A DNA stretch of 59,766 nt from Spirochaetales bacterium (lineage in GTDB: Bacteria; Spirochaetota; Spirochaetia; Treponematales; Treponemataceae), in contig QKDA01000075.1 in assembly GCA_003246765.1 (NCBI GenBank), positions 1-59,766 on the forward strand. Reading direction: 5' to 3'. A model generated the notes under the pieces. It was not told the DNA's origin, did not search any database, and saw only the letters and a list, made by a program, of their open reading frames with translations. The translations under genes were made by a program, and so were the position numbers. Below, piece after piece: positions 5,826-14,791 of this stretch. Position 1 is the first letter of the stretch. Each line of letters opens with the position of its first letter.

Positions 5826-8708
5826 TTATTTTAGGAGGTCCGCTATGCGGGGCCGCTGCCAACGAAGGGCGATGTCCCGGGCGGTTTCCCCCGCTATGTT
5901 TCGGACCGTGCGGTCAACCCGCGCCAGGGCAAGGAGCCGTCGTACGGTGTCTTCGTCGGCAATCCTCGCGGCGTAATGCAGGAGACCGTCTCCAACGGTG
6001 TCCGTTCGGTCAGCGCAGAACTCCGCCAGGGTCGGCAGGAGGGATTGCTGTTTCGTTAGGGCCAGGGCGGCGGGGCTCTCCCCGGAATTGTCCCCCGCGT
6101 AGGGGTCCGCCCCGGCGGCCAGAAGAACCCGGGCGCTGTCGCCCTGGCCGGTTCTAACGGCCATGAGCAGAGCCGTGGCGCCGGACCCGTTCCGGTTGTT
6201 CACGGGGAATCCCGAGTCGATCAGGCCCTGCAGGGTTTCCGGGGAGCTCCGGGAGGCGAGGGCCACGTGGAGGGGCGTGTTTCCGTCGGAATCCACCAGG
6301 TTCTTGTTTCCCCCGACCACCGCCATGACCGCCTCGGAGGATTTACGGTACGCCAGGGAAAGGGGGGTGTTCCCGAAGGAATCCCGGGCCATGGGGTTGC
6401 CCCCGGAGCTTCTGACCAGGATTATCACCTCTGACCCTGCCTTTTCGACGGCGGCGTGGAAGGCGTTCCGGCCGTACATGTCCTGCATGACCGCCGAGGC
6501 TCCGGAAGAGAGGAGAAGCCTGACTGCGTCTGTCCTCAGGGCCTCAATGGCGTCCGTGAGGGGAGTCTTTCCAGTCTCGTCGGCGGCGTTAACGTCCGCG
6601 CCGAAATCGAGCAGAAAGCGGGTAAATGACAGGTTGCCCGTGGTGGCGGCCTCATGGAGGGCCGTTTTTCCCGCCAGGTTGCGGGCATTCAGGACCCGTT
6701 TGCCGTTGGTCCGGGTATCTCGTTCCGCGATGGCGCGGGCCGCGTTGTGCGCTGCCCAGCGGACGCAGGCGTGCAGGGCGGTGTTGCCGAGAAAGTCCCG
6801 GGCGTTGATGTCCGCCCTCTTGTCTCCCGCCCCGTTGAGCAGGGCCGTAACGGCGGCGCTGGAATCGGCCTTGACGGCGTTAAAGAGGGGCGTTTCGCCA
6901 TTTGAGTTTCGGGCGTTGAGATCCGATCCCTTCTCCACGAGAAAGGCTACCACCTCGGTTAGCTGCCATTCGGCGGCGAGATGGAGGGGGGTATTGCCCG
7001 AGCTGTCGGCGGCGTTGATTACGTTGGAGTTGAGAACCCAGTCCTGGCGTCCCCCCATTCGGCTGAGGGCGGCCCTGAGGGCGGATTCCCCCGCGACGTT
7101 GGGGGTGAATACATCGGCGCCCCGCGCGAGGAGGAGTTCTCCCGTGGCCCGGTCGTTGTTGCGGACCGCCACGTGCAGCGGGGTGTCCCCGTTTCGGTCC
7201 CGCGCGTTTACGTCAGCCCCGGCGGAAATGAGATACGCGATAATCTCGCCCTTCGCCTGCGCCTCCGCGGCCACGTGGAGGGGCGTTCGTCCCCGGGAAT
7301 CCCGAGCCTGGACGTTGGAGGGGGCAATGACCGCCCGGGTCATTTCCAGGCCCGATTCCAGGGCCTTGCTCACCGCCGTATTGCCCTCCATGTCCTCGGC
7401 GTGAATGTCGGCTCCCAAGGCAATGAATACCGCTGCCTGGGCCGCCTGTCCCCGCTCTATGGCCAGGGAAAGGGGCGTCACGCCCTTCTTGTTGCGTTCG
7501 TTCACGTCGGCCCCGGCGTTCACTAGGGAACGGAGAATGGCTTCGTCCATGCCGAGGCGGGCGGCGATGTGCAGAGGGGTCTCGCCGTAACTGTCCTTTT
7601 TATTCGGGTTCGTTCCCGCGTCCAGGAGGGCCGTGAAGAGGGCGGAACGGGAGGCCGCGGGCATGACCAGATGGAGGGGCGTATTTCCCGAGGAATCCTG
7701 CTGGTTAGGATCCGAGCCGGCGGCAAGCAGCCTTTTCGAGCAGTCAACGCGGCCGTAACGGACGGCTTCGTGCAGGGCGGTAGAACTGGAAATGTCCTTG
7801 GCGTTCGCCGGGGCTCCCCGTTCAAGGAGGTATTCCACGAAGCCGAGGTGACCCGCCGCGGCGGCGAGATGGAGGGGCGTTTTCCCTTCCTCGAACCGCA
7901 TGGCCACGTTCCTCTTGAGAACGGCAGTCTCGAAATAGCCGAAGTCCTCCCGCTCGGGCTCCGCTCCTGCCAGAATAAGGGTCGAGGCTATTCTGGCCGC
8001 GGAGACGGCCTCGCTCCGGCCGTAGGCAAGCCGGAGGGCCGAAACTCCCGAATTGTCTCTCAGGGATACCGGGGCCCCCGCCGCGACGACCGCCCCGACG
8101 GCGGTTTCGTCAAGCTCGCTAACGGCGTAGTGGAGCAGGGAACGTCCGGCATCGTCCCGCTGCGCGACCGTTGCGGGGGAGATAAGGGCGTTCATGGCTT
8201 CGCTCCCCGCATCGGCGGCGAAATTCCAGGGGGTTTTCCCCGCCTCGTTCACCTTAAAGAGGGATGCGCCCGAACTGGCGAGTACCTTGGCCGCATCGAG
8301 ACAATTGGCCTGTATCGCCGCGGCTAGGGGGGTATCTCCAAGGGCGTCAGCCGCCTCCGGGTCCGCCTTGAGGGCTAACAGGAGAGCTACCGTTTCGGCG
8401 TCGTTTCTGAGGGCCGCTACGTGAAGAAGGCTCTGGCCCCGGCTGTTTTTTTGATTGACCGATTCGCTACCCGCCAGGCGCTTCTTTACCTCCTCGTTTC
8501 TCCCTTCCGATATGAGGTCCATGAGGCTAAGGTTTTCAGCGGGAACCGCGGCGGCCGCGGGGGGCGCGCCGGCGCAGGAGGCGAGCAGGAGGGCCGATAC
8601 GGGGGCCGAGAGCGCGAGGATCCCCAGGGTTACCGCCCGTAGCAGGTTATGCGCCTTCACTGAAGAGAGGCGGCCGGTTTCGTTCGTGGTTGGTCGTGTG
8701 ATAGTCAT
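5826..8708 (-). CDS. Large ankyrin-repeat lipoprotein
   Basis: A 960-residue predicted lipoprotein. After an N-terminal cytoplasmic stretch, a hydrophobic segment (TLGILALSAPVSALLLASC) ends in a lipobox with Cys near residue 45. The rest is an almost uninterrupted ankyrin array of about 25 or more 33-residue units, each with variants of GNTPLHLAA and LLxxGADxNARD, ending at RIADLLK. Such arrays are protein-binding solenoids; the periplasmic or surface partner is unknown. The ATG at 8708 has GGGGGGAG 11 nt upstream; a GTG in VKAHNLLRAV would give a more ordinary signal peptide. It is transcribed divergently from the HPt gene, with only 98 bp between them. Confidence 0.9.
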   Translation of the reverse strand: MTITRPTTNETGRLSSVKAHNLLRAVTLGILALSAPVSALLLASCAGAPPAAAAVPAENLSLMDLISEGRNEEVKKRLAGSESVNQKNSRGQSLLHVAALRNDAETVALLLALKADPEAADALGDTPLAAAIQANCLDAAKVLASSGASLFKVNEAGKTPWNFAADAGSEAMNALISPATVAQRDDAGRSLLHYAVSELDETAVGAVVAAGAPVSLRDNSGVSALRLAYGRSEAVSAARIASTLILAGAEPEREDFGYFETAVLKRNVAMRFEEGKTPLHLAAAAGHLGFVEYLLERGAPANAKDISSSTALHEAVRYGRVDCSKRLLAAGSDPNQQDSSGNTPLHLVMPAASRSALFTALLDAGTNPNKKDSYGETPLHIAARLGMDEAILRSLVNAGADVNERNKKGVTPLSLAIERGQAAQAAVFIALGADIHAEDMEGNTAVSKALESGLEMTRAVIAPSNVQARDSRGRTPLHVAAEAQAKGEIIAYLISAGADVNARDRNGDTPLHVAVRNNDRATGELLLARGADVFTPNVAGESALRAALSRMGGRQDWVLNSNVINAADSSGNTPLHLAAEWQLTEVVAFLVEKGSDLNARNSNGETPLFNAVKADSSAAVTALLNGAGDKRADINARDFLGNTALHACVRWAAHNAARAIAERDTRTNGKRVLNARNLAGKTALHEAATTGNLSFTRFLLDFGADVNAADETGKTPLTDAIEALRTDAVRLLLSSGASAVMQDMYGRNAFHAAVEKAGSEVIILVRSSGGNPMARDSFGNTPLSLAYRKSSEAVMAVVGGNKNLVDSDGNTPLHVALASRSSPETLQGLIDSGFPVNNRNGSGATALLMAVRTGQGDSARVLLAAGADPYAGDNSGESPAALALTKQQSLLPTLAEFCADRTDTVGDGLLHYAARIADEDTVRRLLALARVDRTVRNIAGETARDIALRWQRPRIADLLK

Positions 8709-8806
8709 AAAAGTAAAGTCTCCCCCCTCATCATCGACCGAAGGAAGGCGGCTTTTGACTTAAAAAGTATGGAAAAAGGCGGGGAGAGCTGGTACACTCA
8801 TTCAGG

Positions 8807-9145
8807 ATGGACGATCTTTTCGGATTTATCGAAGACTACGCGGGGGTTATGGAACGGCTGGGGGGAAACTCCTCGCTTCTCCGAAAGCTGCTCATGAAAT
8901 TCAGGGCCTCCTACGGCGGTACCCGCAGTGAGCTTCAGGCCCTCATGGACGGGAGCCGCTACGAGGAAGCCCATCATCTCGTCCATACCATAAAGGGAGT
9001 GTCCGGGAACCTTGGCCTCTTGGAGGTGTACCGGAGCGCCGTAGTGCTCGACGGCTACCTGAAGGCCGGGGATTACGAGGCCGCCGGCGGCTCTCTGGAA
9101 CCGTTTTTAATCAATCTCGAAGACATACTTTCCCGCCTGGAGTGA
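8807..9145 (+). CDS. Stand-alone HPt (histidine phosphotransfer) protein
   Basis: A 112-residue four-helix phosphotransfer domain. The phosphoacceptor is His60 in LVHTIKGVSGNLG, matching the HPt consensus HxxKGxxxxxG. HPt proteins relay phosphate between receiver domains in multistep phosphorelays. No kinase or response regulator is encoded nearby, so its partners are elsewhere. An extended -10 TGGTACACT (8790-8798) ends 8 nt before the ATG and no clear ribosome-binding site is present, suggesting a leaderless mRNA. The gap to the antiporter gene (9146-9224) holds nothing I can support. Confidence 0.88.
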   Translation: MDDLFGFIEDYAGVMERLGGNSSLLRKLLMKFRASYGGTRSELQALMDGSRYEEAHHLVHTIKGVSGNLGLLEVYRSAVVLDGYLKAGDYEAAGGSLEPFLINLEDILSRLE

Positions 9146-9224
9146 GCCTTACGCCAAAAGACCCGCTCCCGCTCGCGGCCGGAGGGGTGAGCCCGTAGCT
9201 CCCTCCCCTCCCGGTCCGTAAGCC

Positions 9225-11375
9225 TTACTGATTAGCCCCGTGTATCAGGCGCACGACTTCCTCGGAATCCTTCGCCTGGAGGATCCTTTCCACCAGCTCC
9301 TTGTCCCGCAGGATCGCCGCGATGACCGCCAGGAACTGCACGTGGGGGCCGCAGTCCTTTTTGGGCGAGACCACCATGATGAATACCTTGGAAGGAAGGC
9401 CGTCCAGGGATCCGAAATTGATTCCCTCCGGCTTAAGCCCTACCACGACGGCCATAGACTCGATGCCGTCGGATTTTCCGTGGGGGATGGCGATTCCGTG
9501 CTGCATTCCGGTACTCATGGATTTTTCCCGGGCGAGCACGTCCTCCTTGACCTGTTCCGGATCCTTCAGGGAACCGTTTTTCGCAAGGAGCCCTACCAGC
9601 TCGTCTATTACCTCTTCCTTGGTGGAGCCCTTGAGCCTGAGCGCCACGGCGGCGGGATTGATGAGGCGCATCAGGGCCCTGTCGGTCCTGGCCTGGCCCT
9701 CCGCCAGATCCCGCTTCATGCTTTCGGGATCCGAGGACTTTTTCAGGTTCCCGATGGCATCGTGCAGCTTGAGAATCACCTCGTACATCGAGGTCTTCAC
9801 GAAGCTCTCGTCCTCGGGAGCGGTCTCGATGGTGACGTGGTGCTCGAATTCGGTGATGGACAGGGCAATGTCGTCCTTGCGGGCCTGGGAGAGCCCGTCG
9901 TCGATGTTCATCATCTGGACGTAAAAGCCCTCCGCCCGAAGATCCTTAAGGAGGGTATCGATGACGAGGTCGGCTATTTCATCGGAGTGGAAATCCCAAT
10001 CCAGGGATACCATGTCGGAACTCTTGGTTTCCTTCCGGGTTCCCCTCCCGGGCACCTTCAGCATGAAGTTGAGGAGCGGCGGTGCCACCAGGGTCGTGAG
10101 AAGGGTCATCATGATGACGACGCCGAAAAGCTGCTCGTTGAGAATTCCCGCGGTAATACCTATACCGGCTATGATGAGGGCTACCTCCCCGCGGGGAACC
10201 ATTCCCGCGCCGATCCGCAGGGCTCCCTTGCCGTTGAATCCCAGGAGAAGGGAGGGCAGGGCGCATCCGAGGACCTTGGAGAGCACCGCTATGAGGGTAT
10301 AGAGAAGGCCGAAGGCGAAGACCGTCGGGGAAAGCAGCTCCTGCACGTTGACGAGCATACCCATAACCGCGAAGAACAGGGGCACGAAAAACTCGTAGAG
10401 GCCGTGAATCCGTTCCTGAATGACCGCGGCGATATCGGTTTTAGAGAGGGAAAGCCCCGTGACGTAGGCTCCGATAATCATGGCCAGGCCCTCCTTCTCG
10501 AAGATTCCCGCCAGGATCAGCGCGATGCCGAGGGCGCACACGGAAAAATCGTAGGAATGCTTGAATACCTTAAGGAAGCCCGCAATGCGCTTGGCGAAGA
10601 CAAGCCCCAAGGCGGTGAATCCGAGCCAGATGCCGAAGGCCCGTCCCGCTATGCCGCTGATGGTCATGAAGTCGAGGGTTTGGCCCCCTCCCTGCCCGGA
10701 GGTGACCGCGACGATGCCGAGAACCACCGCCAAGAGGATGATGCCGAGAACGTCGTCGAAAACCGCCGCCGCCAGGATGGTCACCCCTTCGGGGGAATCC
10801 ATCTTCTTTTGGTCCGAGAGGATACGGGCGGTAATGCCAACGGAGGTAGCGGTGGAGAGAATGCCCAGGAAGAGGGCCAGGGGATCCATGAAATGGACGT
10901 GCAGCAGGAAGACTCCCAGAAGGTCCCCGAGGGCGAAGGAGAAAATAACCCCGCCGAGACCCACTATTCCCCCCGCGACGGAGTAACGGAGAAAGAGGCC
11001 GATGTCGGTTTCCAGCCCCGAGGCGAAAAGGAGGATTATCGAGGCTACCGTGGCGAAGGCGTAGAGCTCGGGGCTTACCGCCAGGGCGCCCTCATGCAGG
11101 GGAAACACGCCGTGGGGAAAAAACATCGGGATCGGGACCGATCCGAGGGCATAGGGTCCGATGACCACGCCGGCCAATAGCTCCCCGAGAACCGAGGGTA
11201 TGCCGATTTTCTTGATCAGGCTTCCGCCGAGCCGGACGGCGAAAAGGATGATGCCTATCTGAAACACAAGCTCGGCCATTACCTCGGTCACCGAGCCCTC
11301 ATTGGCAAAGAGTGACGAAGCCGACAGCACTGCAAAAAGCGCCGCAAGAACGAGTCTTCGCGTTGTACCTTTCAT
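9225..11375 (-). CDS. Na+/H+ (cation:proton) antiporter fused to a C-terminal PTS EIIA domain
   Basis: A 716-residue inner-membrane protein. Residues 1-25 look like a signal peptide (ending SLFANEG). About twelve membrane segments of the CPA2 antiporter family follow, with GIPSVLGELLAGVVIGP, FASGLETDIG, TATSVGITARIL and AVFDDVLGIILLAVV. A soluble middle section (about 455-570) is followed by a fructose/nitrogen-type EIIA domain (about 575-716) with the active histidine in GIAIPHGKSDG and the block KVFIMVVSPKKDCGPHVQFL. Phosphorylation of the EIIA histidine may couple ion exchange to PTS status; that coupling is inference. It is a single-gene unit between convergent and divergent neighbours. 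Confidence 0.93.
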   Translation of the reverse strand: MKGTTRRLVLAALFAVLSASSLFANEGSVTEVMAELVFQIGIILFAVRLGGSLIKKIGIPSVLGELLAGVVIGPYALGSVPIPMFFPHGVFPLHEGALAVSPELYAFATVASIILLFASGLETDIGLFLRYSVAGGIVGLGGVIFSFALGDLLGVFLLHVHFMDPLALFLGILSTATSVGITARILSDQKKMDSPEGVTILAAAVFDDVLGIILLAVVLGIVAVTSGQGGGQTLDFMTISGIAGRAFGIWLGFTALGLVFAKRIAGFLKVFKHSYDFSVCALGIALILAGIFEKEGLAMIIGAYVTGLSLSKTDIAAVIQERIHGLYEFFVPLFFAVMGMLVNVQELLSPTVFAFGLLYTLIAVLSKVLGCALPSLLLGFNGKGALRIGAGMVPRGEVALIIAGIGITAGILNEQLFGVVIMMTLLTTLVAPPLLNFMLKVPGRGTRKETKSSDMVSLDWDFHSDEIADLVIDTLLKDLRAEGFYVQMMNIDDGLSQARKDDIALSITEFEHHVTIETAPEDESFVKTSMYEVILKLHDAIGNLKKSSDPESMKRDLAEGQARTDRALMRLINPAAVALRLKGSTKEEVIDELVGLLAKNGSLKDPEQVKEDVLAREKSMSTGMQHGIAIPHGKSDGIESMAVVVGLKPEGINFGSLDGLPSKVFIMVVSPKKDCGPHVQFLAVIAAILRDKELVERILQAKDSEEVVRLIHGANQ

Positions 11376-11458
11376 GGAATCCTCCGCAAGAAATAAAGAA
11401 CGATGCTAATTTCCGGAAATACTCGCACAATCGGAGGAAGTGTTCAAGGCAAGAAGGC

Positions 11459-11497
11459 AAAAAAAAGCCCCCCGGAAGCGTCTGCTTTCAGGGGGCC
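11459..11497 (-). terminator. Intrinsic terminator of fabH
   Basis: Minus-strand hairpin with arms GCCCCC and GGGGGGC and a second paired step GAAAGC/GCTTC around loop AGAC, followed by eight T residues. It lies about 40 bp after the fabH stop. Confidence 0.85.
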
Positions 11498-11537
11498 AGT
11501 TCAGGTAGGCTTTATTCAGGCGGCGTAAAGCGCCGCG

Positions 11538-12551
11538 TTACCACACGATGAGGTTTCCCCCGTAGGTAAGGCCGCCGCCGAAGCCCACGGTCATGATAAG
11601 GTCTCCCCGCTGCAATTCCCCGGTCCGGGCGTATTCGTCCAGGGCAACGGGTATGGTCGCCGCGGAGGTGTTGGCGTACTTCTCGATATTCATGAAGAAC
11701 TTGTCCTCCGGGAGGCCGAAGCGTTTGGCCGCGGCCTGGACGATGCGCTCGTTGGCCTGATGGGGAATGATCTTCTTCACCTGGTCCATGGTGATTCCCT
11801 CCCGGTCCAGGAGTTCCTGCATGACCTCGGTGAAGGCCTTGACGGCGAAGGTGTACACCGCGCGGCCGTTCATGTAGATGTGGGTGGCCTTATCGACGGT
11901 CTCCCCGTCCTTATAGGGGTTGCGGGTTCCTCCCCGGTCGCATTTAAGCTCCTGGGCGCCCGAGCCCTGGGCCCGGAGAACGGACTGTATAAGCCCTCGC
12001 TTTGCCTCGCCCGTGACGGGGGCGTCGGTTCTCTCCACCAGGGCCGCTCCGGCGGCGTCGCCGAAGAGCACGCAGGTTCCCCGGTCCTCCCAGTTGGTGA
12101 TTTTAGTGAGCAGGTCCGCCCCGATTACCAGGGCCCTCTTTCGGTTCCCGATGCCGAGCATGCCCGCGGCGGCGTCCAGGGCGTAGACGAAACCGGTGCA
12201 GGCGGCGGATACGTCGAAGGCGCCGGCGTTTACCGCCCCGAGGCGGTCCTGCACGAGGCAGGCTACCGAGGGAAAGCCGTAATAGTCGGGGGTTCCCGTG
12301 GCGACCACGATGAGGTCCAGGGTAAGGGCGGTTTCCGCGGCCTTGCCCGGGGCAAAGCTTTCCAGGGCGTTCAGGGCGGCCGCGTAAGCGAGGTCGCTGG
12401 TGGCCTGTTCCGGGGCGGCGATATGGCGGGACCCTATGCCGGTATGGGAGCGAATCCATTCGTCGTTGGTGTCGACGGTCTTCGCGAGCTCGTCGTTGGT
12501 TACGCGCCGCTCGGGCAAATAGCGTCCGGTCGCGAGAATTTCAATCGCCAT
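11538..12551 (-). CDS. fabH: 3-oxoacyl-ACP synthase III (FabH)
   Basis: A 337-residue condensing enzyme that starts fatty acid synthesis by joining an acyl-CoA primer to malonyl-ACP. The catalytic triad is visible: Cys118 in DVSAACTGF, His in PHQANERIVQ, Asn in YANTSAATIP. The start MAIEILATGRYLPERRV at 12551 has AAGGAG about 8 nt upstream, whereas the longer frame from 12587 does not. The gene diverges from a 2-oxoacid:ferredoxin oxidoreductase operon across a 161-bp region with two palindromes. Because that complex can make branched acyl-CoAs, this FabH may use branched primers; that is inference. Confidence 0.95.
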   Translation of the reverse strand: MAIEILATGRYLPERRVTNDELAKTVDTNDEWIRSHTGIGSRHIAAPEQATSDLAYAAALNALESFAPGKAAETALTLDLIVVATGTPDYYGFPSVACLVQDRLGAVNAGAFDVSAACTGFVYALDAAAGMLGIGNRKRALVIGADLLTKITNWEDRGTCVLFGDAAGAALVERTDAPVTGEAKRGLIQSVLRAQGSGAQELKCDRGGTRNPYKDGETVDKATHIYMNGRAVYTFAVKAFTEVMQELLDREGITMDQVKKIIPHQANERIVQAAAKRFGLPEDKFFMNIEKYANTSAATIPVALDEYARTGELQRGDLIMTVGFGGGLTYGGNLIVW

Positions 12552-12621
12552 GGGAAGACTCCTTAAAAAAAAACAATCTGTATGCAACCCACATAGACCG
12601 CCGGTGTCTAATAAAGTTGCA

Positions 12622-12693
12622 TGCTAAAATTAGCACATATGCGTTTTTTGTCAATATGTCAAATTGACAGTATTGAAAAAAATGTCATATTAT
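12622..12693. promoter_or_regulatory. Shared divergent promoter region of fabH and the oxidoreductase operon with two palindromes
   Basis: Rightward promoter: -35 TTGACA (12664-12669), 18-bp spacer, -10 TATTAT (12688-12693), 19 bp before the ferredoxin ATG. Leftward promoter: -35 TTGACA (complement of 12649-12654), 16-bp spacer, -10 TAATTT (complement of 12627-12632). Palindrome A, TGCTAA-AA-TTAGCA (12622-12635), covers the leftward -10. Palindrome B, with core TGTCAA-A-TTGACA (12657-12669) and outer arms TCAATA/TATTGA (12651-12656 and 12671-12676), covers both -35 elements. One regulator could therefore control both operons. The regulator is unknown. Confidence 0.7.
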
Positions 12694-12712
12694 CCTGAAA
12701 TCAGGAGTAATC

Positions 12713-12940
12713 ATGAGACGAGGCAAGGTTGTAATCGAGAGGGAACGCTGCAAGGGATGCTACTTGTGCGTGGCCCACTGTCCCTTCGGCGTGCTCGCCG
12801 CGGATACGGCGATGAACGGCGCCGGGGTTTATCCATCCACCGTTAAGAATCCCGAAAAGTGTACCGCCTGCGCGGCGTGCCACCGTATGTGTCCCGATAC
12901 GGCCCTGACCGTATATGAGCTGGAGGAGGGCGAGTCGTGA
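12713..12940 (+). CDS. 2-oxoacid:ferredoxin oxidoreductase, delta (2[4Fe-4S] ferredoxin) subunit
   Basis: A 75-residue ferredoxin-type subunit with two cluster motifs: CKGCYLCVAHCP near residue 12 and CTACAACHRMCP near residue 49. It passes electrons from the catalytic subunits to free ferredoxin. It is the first gene of a four-gene operon in the order delta-alpha-beta-gamma, as in KorDABC or VorDBAC complexes. AGGAG precedes the ATG. Its stop overlaps the GTG start of the next gene by 3 bp. Confidence 0.93.
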   Translation: MRRGKVVIERERCKGCYLCVAHCPFGVLAADTAMNGAGVYPSTVKNPEKCTACAACHRMCPDTALTVYELEEGES

Positions 12941-14019
12941 GCGCCGACAACCAAATGGTTTTAATGAAGGGCAACGACGCGATCGCCGAGGCGGCGATAC
13001 GCTCGGGCTGCACCGCTTATTTCGGGTATCCCATAACCCCCCAGAACGAGCTGATCGCCTACATGGCCGAACACCTTCCTTCCTACGGCAGGGTATTTAT
13101 CCAGGCCGAGAGCGAGGTTTCGGCCGTAAACATGGTATACGGCGCCGCGGCGGTGGGCTTCAGGGCCTTGACAAGCTCATCGAGCCCCGGGATAAGCCTC
13201 AAGCAGGAGGGCATTTCTTACGCCGCCGGGGCGGATCTCCCCCTGGTATACGTGAATATCGTGCGGGGCGGTCCGGGGCTCGGTTCCATTGCGCCGGCCC
13301 AGAGCGATTACTTTCAGTCCACCCGGGGCGGCGGTCACGGGGACTACCGCGTCATCGTCCTCGCCCCCGCGGGGGTCCAGGAAGCGGCGGACCTGACCTA
13401 TCTCGCCTTCGACCTGGCGGACAAGTGGCGCATGCCCGTGCTTATCCTGGGAGACGGGGTTATCGGCCAGATGATGGAAGGCATTACGCTTCCGCCCTTC
13501 CGGGACCTTTCTACCCTGCCGGATAAAAGCTCCTGGGCCGCGGGCCGTCAGGGAGAGCAAAATCGGGCGCCCCGCCATATCACCTCCATCAACCTCGTTC
13601 CCGAAGAACTGGAGGCCCTGGTATTCGAGCGCTTCAAACGGTACGAGCGCGTAGAGGCGGAGGAATGCCGCTTTGAGAGCCTTTACTGCGATGACGCGGA
13701 GCTGGTGGTGGCCGCGTACGGAACCGCCTCCCGGGTGTGCCGGGGAGCGGTGGAAAAGGCCCGGTCCGAAGGACGCAAGGTGGGGCTTTTCCGCCCCGTA
13801 AGCCTGTGGCCCTTTCCCTCGGAGGCCTTGAGGGCCGCCTGTTCCGGCTCTCGGCGGGTTCTTTCGGTGGAGATGAGCATGGGACAGATGATCGAAGACT
13901 TGAGGCTCGCCCTTCGGGACCGGCTTCCGGTGGAGCTCCTTCCCCATTCAGGGGGCGTGGTTCCGACGGAGGAAGAGGTATACGAGAGGATCGTGAGCAT
14001 GCTCGGAGGTGATAAATGA
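12937..14019 (+). CDS. 2-oxoacid:ferredoxin oxidoreductase, alpha subunit
   Basis: A 360-residue subunit with the N-terminal pyrimidine-binding fold of the 2-oxoacid:ferredoxin oxidoreductases. Key stretches are GYPITPQNEL, QAESEVSAVNMVYGAAAVG and TSSSSPGISLKQEGISYAAG, followed by the C-terminal transketolase-like domain. Together with the beta subunit it binds thiamine diphosphate and oxidises a 2-oxoacid and CoA to acyl-CoA and CO2. The GPGLGSIAPAQSDYFQ segment and subunit order fit the branched-chain (VOR) or 2-oxoglutarate (KOR) groups; substrate cannot be settled here. Starts at GTG overlapping the ferredoxin stop. Confidence 0.92.
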   Translation: MSADNQMVLMKGNDAIAEAAIRSGCTAYFGYPITPQNELIAYMAEHLPSYGRVFIQAESEVSAVNMVYGAAAVGFRALTSSSSPGISLKQEGISYAAGADLPLVYVNIVRGGPGLGSIAPAQSDYFQSTRGGGHGDYRVIVLAPAGVQEAADLTYLAFDLADKWRMPVLILGDGVIGQMMEGITLPPFRDLSTLPDKSSWAAGRQGEQNRAPRHITSINLVPEELEALVFERFKRYERVEAEECRFESLYCDDAELVVAAYGTASRVCRGAVEKARSEGRKVGLFRPVSLWPFPSEALRAACSGSRRVLSVEMSMGQMIEDLRLALRDRLPVELLPHSGGVVPTEEEVYERIVSMLGGDK

Positions 14020-14789
14020 AGCTCGTGGCGGGACATCCGGATTCCCTGGTTTCGGTCCAAACCAAATACTGCGCGGGCTGCGGCCACGGGACCATCCATC
14101 GGCTCATCTGCGAGATTATCGACGAGATGGGCTGGAAAACCCGGTCCATCGTGACCAACCCCGTGGGCTGCGCCATTTGGGCAGACCTCTACTTCGACTT
14201 TGACTCGGTACAGCCCGCCCACGGCAGGACCCCCGCGGCGGCCACGGGCATCAAGCGCATGCTCCCGGACCATCTGGTCATCTGCTACCAGGGCGACGGG
14301 GACCTTGCCGCCATCGGTACGGCGGAGATCATCCATGCCGCTAACCGGGGGGAAAAGTTTACGGTCATCTTCGTGAACAACGCCATTTACGGCATGACCG
14401 GCGGGCAAATGGCCCCCACTACCCTGGTGGGCCAGAAGGCCGCCACCGCCCCCGCGGGCCGGGACCCGGTCGCCGCGGGCATGGGCTATCCCATTCGGGT
14501 TCTCGAGATGCTCGCGACCCTGGGGGGAACCCGTTACCTCGCCCGGGGGGCGGTGAACACCCCCTCCAATGTCCAAAAAACCAAGCAATACATTAAGAAG
14601 GCCTTCACCGCCCAGATGGAGGGCGTAGGCTTTACCATGGTGGAAATTCTTTCCCAGTGCCCCACGAACTGGGGCATGGATCCCGTGGACTCCGCCAAGT
14701 GGATCACCGACGCCATGGTTCCCGTATTCCCCCTGGGGGAGATAAAGAACGAGTTGGGGTCCCCGGCGGACGGGACCGGGAGGGCCTGA
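14016..14789 (+). CDS. 2-oxoacid:ferredoxin oxidoreductase, beta (thiamine-diphosphate-binding) subunit
   Basis: A 257-residue catalytic subunit. It shows CAGCGHGTIHRLICE at the N-terminus, NPVGCAIWADLYFDFD, the thiamine-diphosphate motif GDGDLAAIGTAE followed by NNAIYGMTGGQMAPTT, and a C-terminal CPTNWGMD. The GDGD...N...YGMTGGQ series is the Mg-thiamine-diphosphate site of the family. The start overlaps the alpha-subunit stop by 4 bp (ATGA), indicating coupling. Confidence 0.93.
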   Translation: MKLVAGHPDSLVSVQTKYCAGCGHGTIHRLICEIIDEMGWKTRSIVTNPVGCAIWADLYFDFDSVQPAHGRTPAAATGIKRMLPDHLVICYQGDGDLAAIGTAEIIHAANRGEKFTVIFVNNAIYGMTGGQMAPTTLVGQKAATAPAGRDPVAAGMGYPIRVLEMLATLGGTRYLARGAVNTPSNVQKTKQYIKKAFTAQMEGVGFTMVEILSQCPTNWGMDPVDSAKWITDAMVPVFPLGEIKNELGSPADGTGRA

Positions 14790-14791
14790 GA

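Noticed and set aside
9240-11180. A 646-codon open frame on the plus strand opposite the antiporter gene
   Set aside because: It mirrors a clear minus-strand gene with strong protein motifs; its translation is a His/Gly/Glu-rich shadow typical of G+C-rich antisense frames.
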